Part shown: positions 7,560 through 9,800 of the stretch, one piece after another | Layout of the letters: every line of letters starts with the position of its first letter | Numbering within the stretch: position 1 is the stretch's first letter | Source: JBOHSA01 sp050732995 | GTDB taxonomy: Bacteria; Gemmatimonadota; Gemmatimonadetes; Gemmatimonadales; GWC2-71-9 | Direction of reading: 5' to 3' | NCBI GenBank assembly: GCA_050732995.1 | Contig: JBOHSA010000002.1 | Location: 1 to 9,800, forward strand | DNA: 9,800 nt | Program-made: the position numbers and the translations under genes | The notes under the pieces: model-generated | Seen by the model: the letters and a program-made list of their open reading frames with translations, nothing else | Told to the model about the DNA's origin: nothing | The model's database searches: none

Positions 7560-7992
7560 TACCGCGCGAGGTCGAACTTGTGCGTGAGATAGCGCCGCCG
7601 CCACGCGGGCGCGATCTCGTCCAGCAACAGCCCTTCGGCGGCGCCGAACGCGTAAAAGGCCAGCCGTTGGGCGCCGGCGAGGTCCGCCGCGCGGACGGTG
7701 CCGAGCCTCGAGATACTCCGCCGCGACTCGGGCGCGGTCGGCCGCGCTCGACCGGTCGAGGGCGCTCGCCAGCAGGGCGCTCAGCGTCCCAAACCCGTCC
7801 TGAACCTCGGTCCTGTCGTAGGGGAACGGAAAGTTGAGCATCCACATCCCCGTTTGATCGCCGCGCGCGAGGTCGAGCGCCTGCACGTCTGCGTAGTACG
7901 CCGGCTGGGAGTACTGCAGCTGATGGAAGTGCTCGTGGAGCAGCGTGACGACCCACGGCGTGGACGTCCGCGCGTCGGTGCGTTCCGCCGTG
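7541..7992 (-). pseudogene. Remnant of an HExxH putative zinc metallopeptidase, 5'-truncated and frameshifted
   Basis: Reading leftward from about 7992, one frame encodes TPWVVTLLHEHFHQLQYSQP, with the zinc-site motif HEHFH (HExxH) at 7937-7923. It continues with segments such as TGMWMLNFPFPYD and TLSALLASALDRSSAADRARVAAEYLEAR. Near 7700-7715 the sensible reading moves to another frame and continues as LGTVRAADLAGAQRLAF, then YAFGAAEGLLLDEIAPAW, ending in KFDLARYYGAGR and TGA at 7543-7541. A +1 (or -2) change, possibly with loss of a middle part, is needed to join them. No start codon lies in the first frame near the homologous part; upstream sequence belongs to the adaptor gene. The N-terminal portion, including any signal peptide, is therefore missing. 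Metallopeptidase function is suggested only by the motif. A sequencing error could explain the frame change but not the missing 5' end. Confidence 0.6.
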
Positions 7993-8925
7993 CTAGGGCC
8001 GCACCGTGTGCCGCTCCAGCGAGTCCCTGGCGGCTTCCACCAGTGCCGCGAGGCCGTGGGACACCACAGGCGTTCCAACGCGCACCCTATCTCGGACCAC
8101 TACCATCCCGTGCACGGTCGGTCCGGTCGCGACCCACCGGACTTCGTACCGGCCGGTACCCACTGGGACGAAGACCGCGGGTCCCAAGGGGAGGTGCGCG
8201 ACAGCAGACGCCGGAACAGCCGGGAGGGAGTCATCGGGACTGTTCGGGGTGACGACCACCATAGCAAACCCACCGCGCGCAAAGCCCTCCTCGGGAGCGC
8301 GGAACTCGACGGCGACGTCGTGAGTGTACGAAGCAGACCCCGGACGGCGAACCCACTCAACCCGTGCTGGCCGACCGTGGTGTTTGGAGTCTGTCTCGCC
8401 CTCGATCAACACCACCGCCGGGTCGTCTCGGTGAACGAATGTGGCGTCGATGTCGCTCACCGCACCGACCGCCAGCCAAGAGCCGTGCTCGTCCAGGAAG
8501 CCGAGGGTGTCGTCCTGCAAGACCAGCTGTCGTGGCTGGCGCCGCGGGCGCCATGTTCCGTCCCTCGCTCCCTTGACGGTCACCTCGCGGCCCGCCGCCT
8601 CCGAGCCCTGAGCCACGACAGCCAGGGCCTCTCCTCGACGGGCATGGTGCTCCTCCGCGATCCGCAACAGAACCCCGGTCACAGGAGCGAGAACGGGTGA
8701 TACGTGGTTCGGGTCCGGTTGCAACAGCGCCGGAAAGCGGATCTCCGGAGCGGGAACTGCTTCCACGGTCGCCCAGACCGTAGCCGCCTCCGACGGCGGC
8801 CGCAGCTCAACCGTGAGGACTGGTAGGGGTTCGTGCCACCCTTGGCTTGCATACCGATCGGAATCGGTGCACGCCAGGAGTGCAGCCACCGAACCCGCGC
8901 CGACGACGCCTAGCCGTATCCTCAT
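7993..8925 (-). CDS. Periplasmic adaptor-like lipoprotein (HlyD/CusB fold) lacking the helical hairpin
   Basis: A 310-aa protein with a lipoprotein signal ending in lipobox LLAC (Cys19), so membrane-anchored and periplasmic. The first lipoyl half-motif is about residues 74-105 (APVTGVLLRI...). The second is about 114-145 (GARDGTW... LVLQDDTLGFL), followed by WLAVGAV, typical of an adaptor barrel strand. The end has the membrane-proximal pattern VPASAVAHL...AVFVPVGTGRYEVRWV. Only about 8 residues (106-113) join the two lipoyl halves, where adaptors that dock to TolC proteins have a long coiled hairpin. Two His pairs (H93-H94, H182-H183) could bind metal, but that is speculative. It begins 3 nt after the ATPase stop, with GAGGGA (8938-8933) as ribosome site, so it is co-transcribed with that gene. 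No permease or outer-membrane partner follows it. Confidence 0.8.
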   Translation of the reverse strand: MRIRLGVVGAGSVAALLACTDSDRYASQGWHEPLPVLTVELRPPSEAATVWATVEAVPAPEIRFPALLQPDPNHVSPVLAPVTGVLLRIAEEHHARRGEALAVVAQGSEAAGREVTVKGARDGTWRPRRQPRQLVLQDDTLGFLDEHGSWLAVGAVSDIDATFVHRDDPAVVLIEGETDSKHHGRPARVEWVRRPGSASYTHDVAVEFRAPEEGFARGGFAMVVVTPNSPDDSLPAVPASAVAHLPLGPAVFVPVGTGRYEVRWVATGPTVHGMVVVRDRVRVGTPVVSHGLAALVEAARDSLERHTVRP

Positions 8926-8928
8926 GGC

Positions 8929-9800
8929 TCACTCCCTCGTTCGGGTGAGACGCAATGCGTTGACCGTCACCGCCAGTGACCCGCCCATGTCGCCCACCAG
9001 CACCGCGGCGGCCAGGCTGACGACGCCCATCACCGCCCCGATTGCCAAGACGAGCTTGAGGCCGAGCGCGAGCGCGATGCTGAACCGGATGGTACGCCGT
9101 GCCCGGCGCGCGAGGCGTACGGCGTACGGCAGTTTCGTCAGGTCGTCCGCCATAAGGGCGACGTCGGCTGTCTCGATCGTTGCCGGCGAGCCCGCCGCGC
9201 CCATCGCAAGCCCCACAGTGGCCTCCGCGAGCGCCGGTGCATCGTTAACCCCGTCGCCGAGCATCGCCACGGTTCCGTGCAACTCACGCAGCGCGCGCAC
9301 GGCATGGACCTTGTCCTCGGGGAGCAACCGGGCACGCACCTCGTCCACCCCGATCCGGCGTCCGACCATCCCTGCAGTTTCGGACCCGTCCCCTGTCAGC
9401 ATCACTATGGGGCGGACGCCGAGGGCGTGCAGGCGGGCCACGACTGCTTGGGCCTCCGGCCTCACCTCGTCTTGGATGGTGAAAACACCTTCCAAGCCGT
9501 CGCCTGTGCGCACGTAGACGAGCATCGTCCCGGGTTCTGGCCCCTGCCACCGCGCGGCGGGGCCAGGCCCGACGAACGTCTCCGTCCCGACCAGGATCTC
9601 CTGGCCATTCAGCCTGGCTCGGATGCCTCGGCCTGGTACGGCGGTGAATGCGTCCACCTGGGCGCCGGGACGAATACCGCGCTCCTCGGCGAATCGGACG
9701 ATCGCCTGGGCGATCGGGTGCTCGGAGCGCGCTTCGACTGTCGCCACGCGTTGGAGCAGCACTGCCTCAGCGGCGCCGTCGGCCACGTGGAAACCAGTCA
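8929..9800 (-). CDS. P1B-type heavy-metal ATPase, C-terminal part (probably Zn/Cd/Pb class)
   Basis: ATP-driven metal exporter of the inner membrane; about 289 C-terminal residues are in the window and the frame is open to the right edge. The metal-binding N-terminus, first six helices and DKTGT phosphorylation site lie outside. Visible are the P1B nucleotide-domain motif SEHP (9726-9715), a Gly-rich GRGI segment, the TGD motif (9396-9388) and GDGVND (9258-9241). The last two helices follow. Helix 7 has Lys at 9057-9055 in ALGLK, and helix 8 has D-x-G (GDMGG, Asp at 8991-8989). K plus DxG is the pattern of the P1B-2 (ZntA/CadA) class. The helix-7 Asn, eight residues before the Lys in that class, is Ser here (9081-9079). 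Metal choice is therefore likely but not certain. The adaptor-like lipoprotein starts 3 nt downstream. Confidence 0.93.
   Translation of the reverse strand, partial: TGFHVADGAAEAVLLQRVATVEARSEHPIAQAIVRFAEERGIRPGAQVDAFTAVPGRGIRARLNGQEILVGTETFVGPGPAARWQGPEPGTMLVYVRTGDGLEGVFTIQDEVRPEAQAVVARLHALGVRPIVMLTGDGSETAGMVGRRIGVDEVRARLLPEDKVHAVRALRELHGTVAMLGDGVNDAPALAEATVGLAMGAAGSPATIETADVALMADDLTKLPYAVRLARRARRTIRFSIALALGLKLVLAIGAVMGVVSLAAAVLVGDMGGSLAVTVNALRLTRTRE

Noticed and set aside
7540..7562. GCGC-CCC-GCGC symmetry at the convergent gene ends as a terminator
   Set aside because: The stem is only 4 bp in very GC-rich sequence and no T run follows on either strand.
7945..8700. Plus-strand open frame opposite the adaptor-like lipoprotein
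   Set aside because: The minus-strand frame has a lipobox, lipoyl halves and an adaptor C-terminus; the plus frame shows no motif.

Overview
This is a GC-rich bacterial window packed with protein genes. No rRNA, tRNA, CRISPR array or insertion sequence was recognised. Lipoprotein signals, a TolC-type outer-membrane factor and a tripartite RND pump show a double-membrane (Gram-negative type) organism. The GC richness, GTG starts and signal peptides ending in a Pro-Ala-Gln pattern suggest Gemmatimonadota or a similar phylum. That assignment is an impression, not a result.

Plus strand, 1-7559: a drug-efflux style locus read in one direction. A TetR/AcrR regulator (44-676) is followed by an outer-membrane factor (712-2082), a lipoprotein periplasmic adaptor (2099-3139) and an inner-membrane RND permease (3136-6186), together a complete tripartite pump. 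Two more genes follow closely: a four-helix membrane protein (6202-6717) and a short-chain dehydrogenase (6714-7559). Two junctions are 4-nt GTGA overlaps, so the cluster looks co-transcribed and translationally coupled. A terminator-like hairpin with a T run sits on the tetR stop codon, and short palindromes lie in front of tetR and in front of the outer-membrane factor. These suggest autoregulation and graded expression of regulator and pump.

Minus strand, 9800-7993: a metal-homeostasis pair. The C-terminal half of a P1B-type heavy-metal ATPase (probably the Zn/Cd/Pb class) runs in from the right edge. Three nucleotides after its stop begins a second lipoprotein adaptor of the HlyD/CusB fold. 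It lacks the usual alpha-helical hairpin, and no permease or outer-membrane factor follows it.

Minus strand, 7992-7541: a gene remnant encoding part of an HExxH putative zinc metallopeptidase. It has no start of its own and is split between two frames. Its stop overlaps the 3' end of the dehydrogenase by 19 nt. The junction near 7990 looks like the edge where the metal-resistance block was joined to older sequence.

There is no gene-free stretch longer than about 40 nt. I saw no clearly novel system. The most unusual items are the ATPase with an orphan hairpin-less adaptor, the terminator-like element within the efflux locus, and the decayed metallopeptidase.
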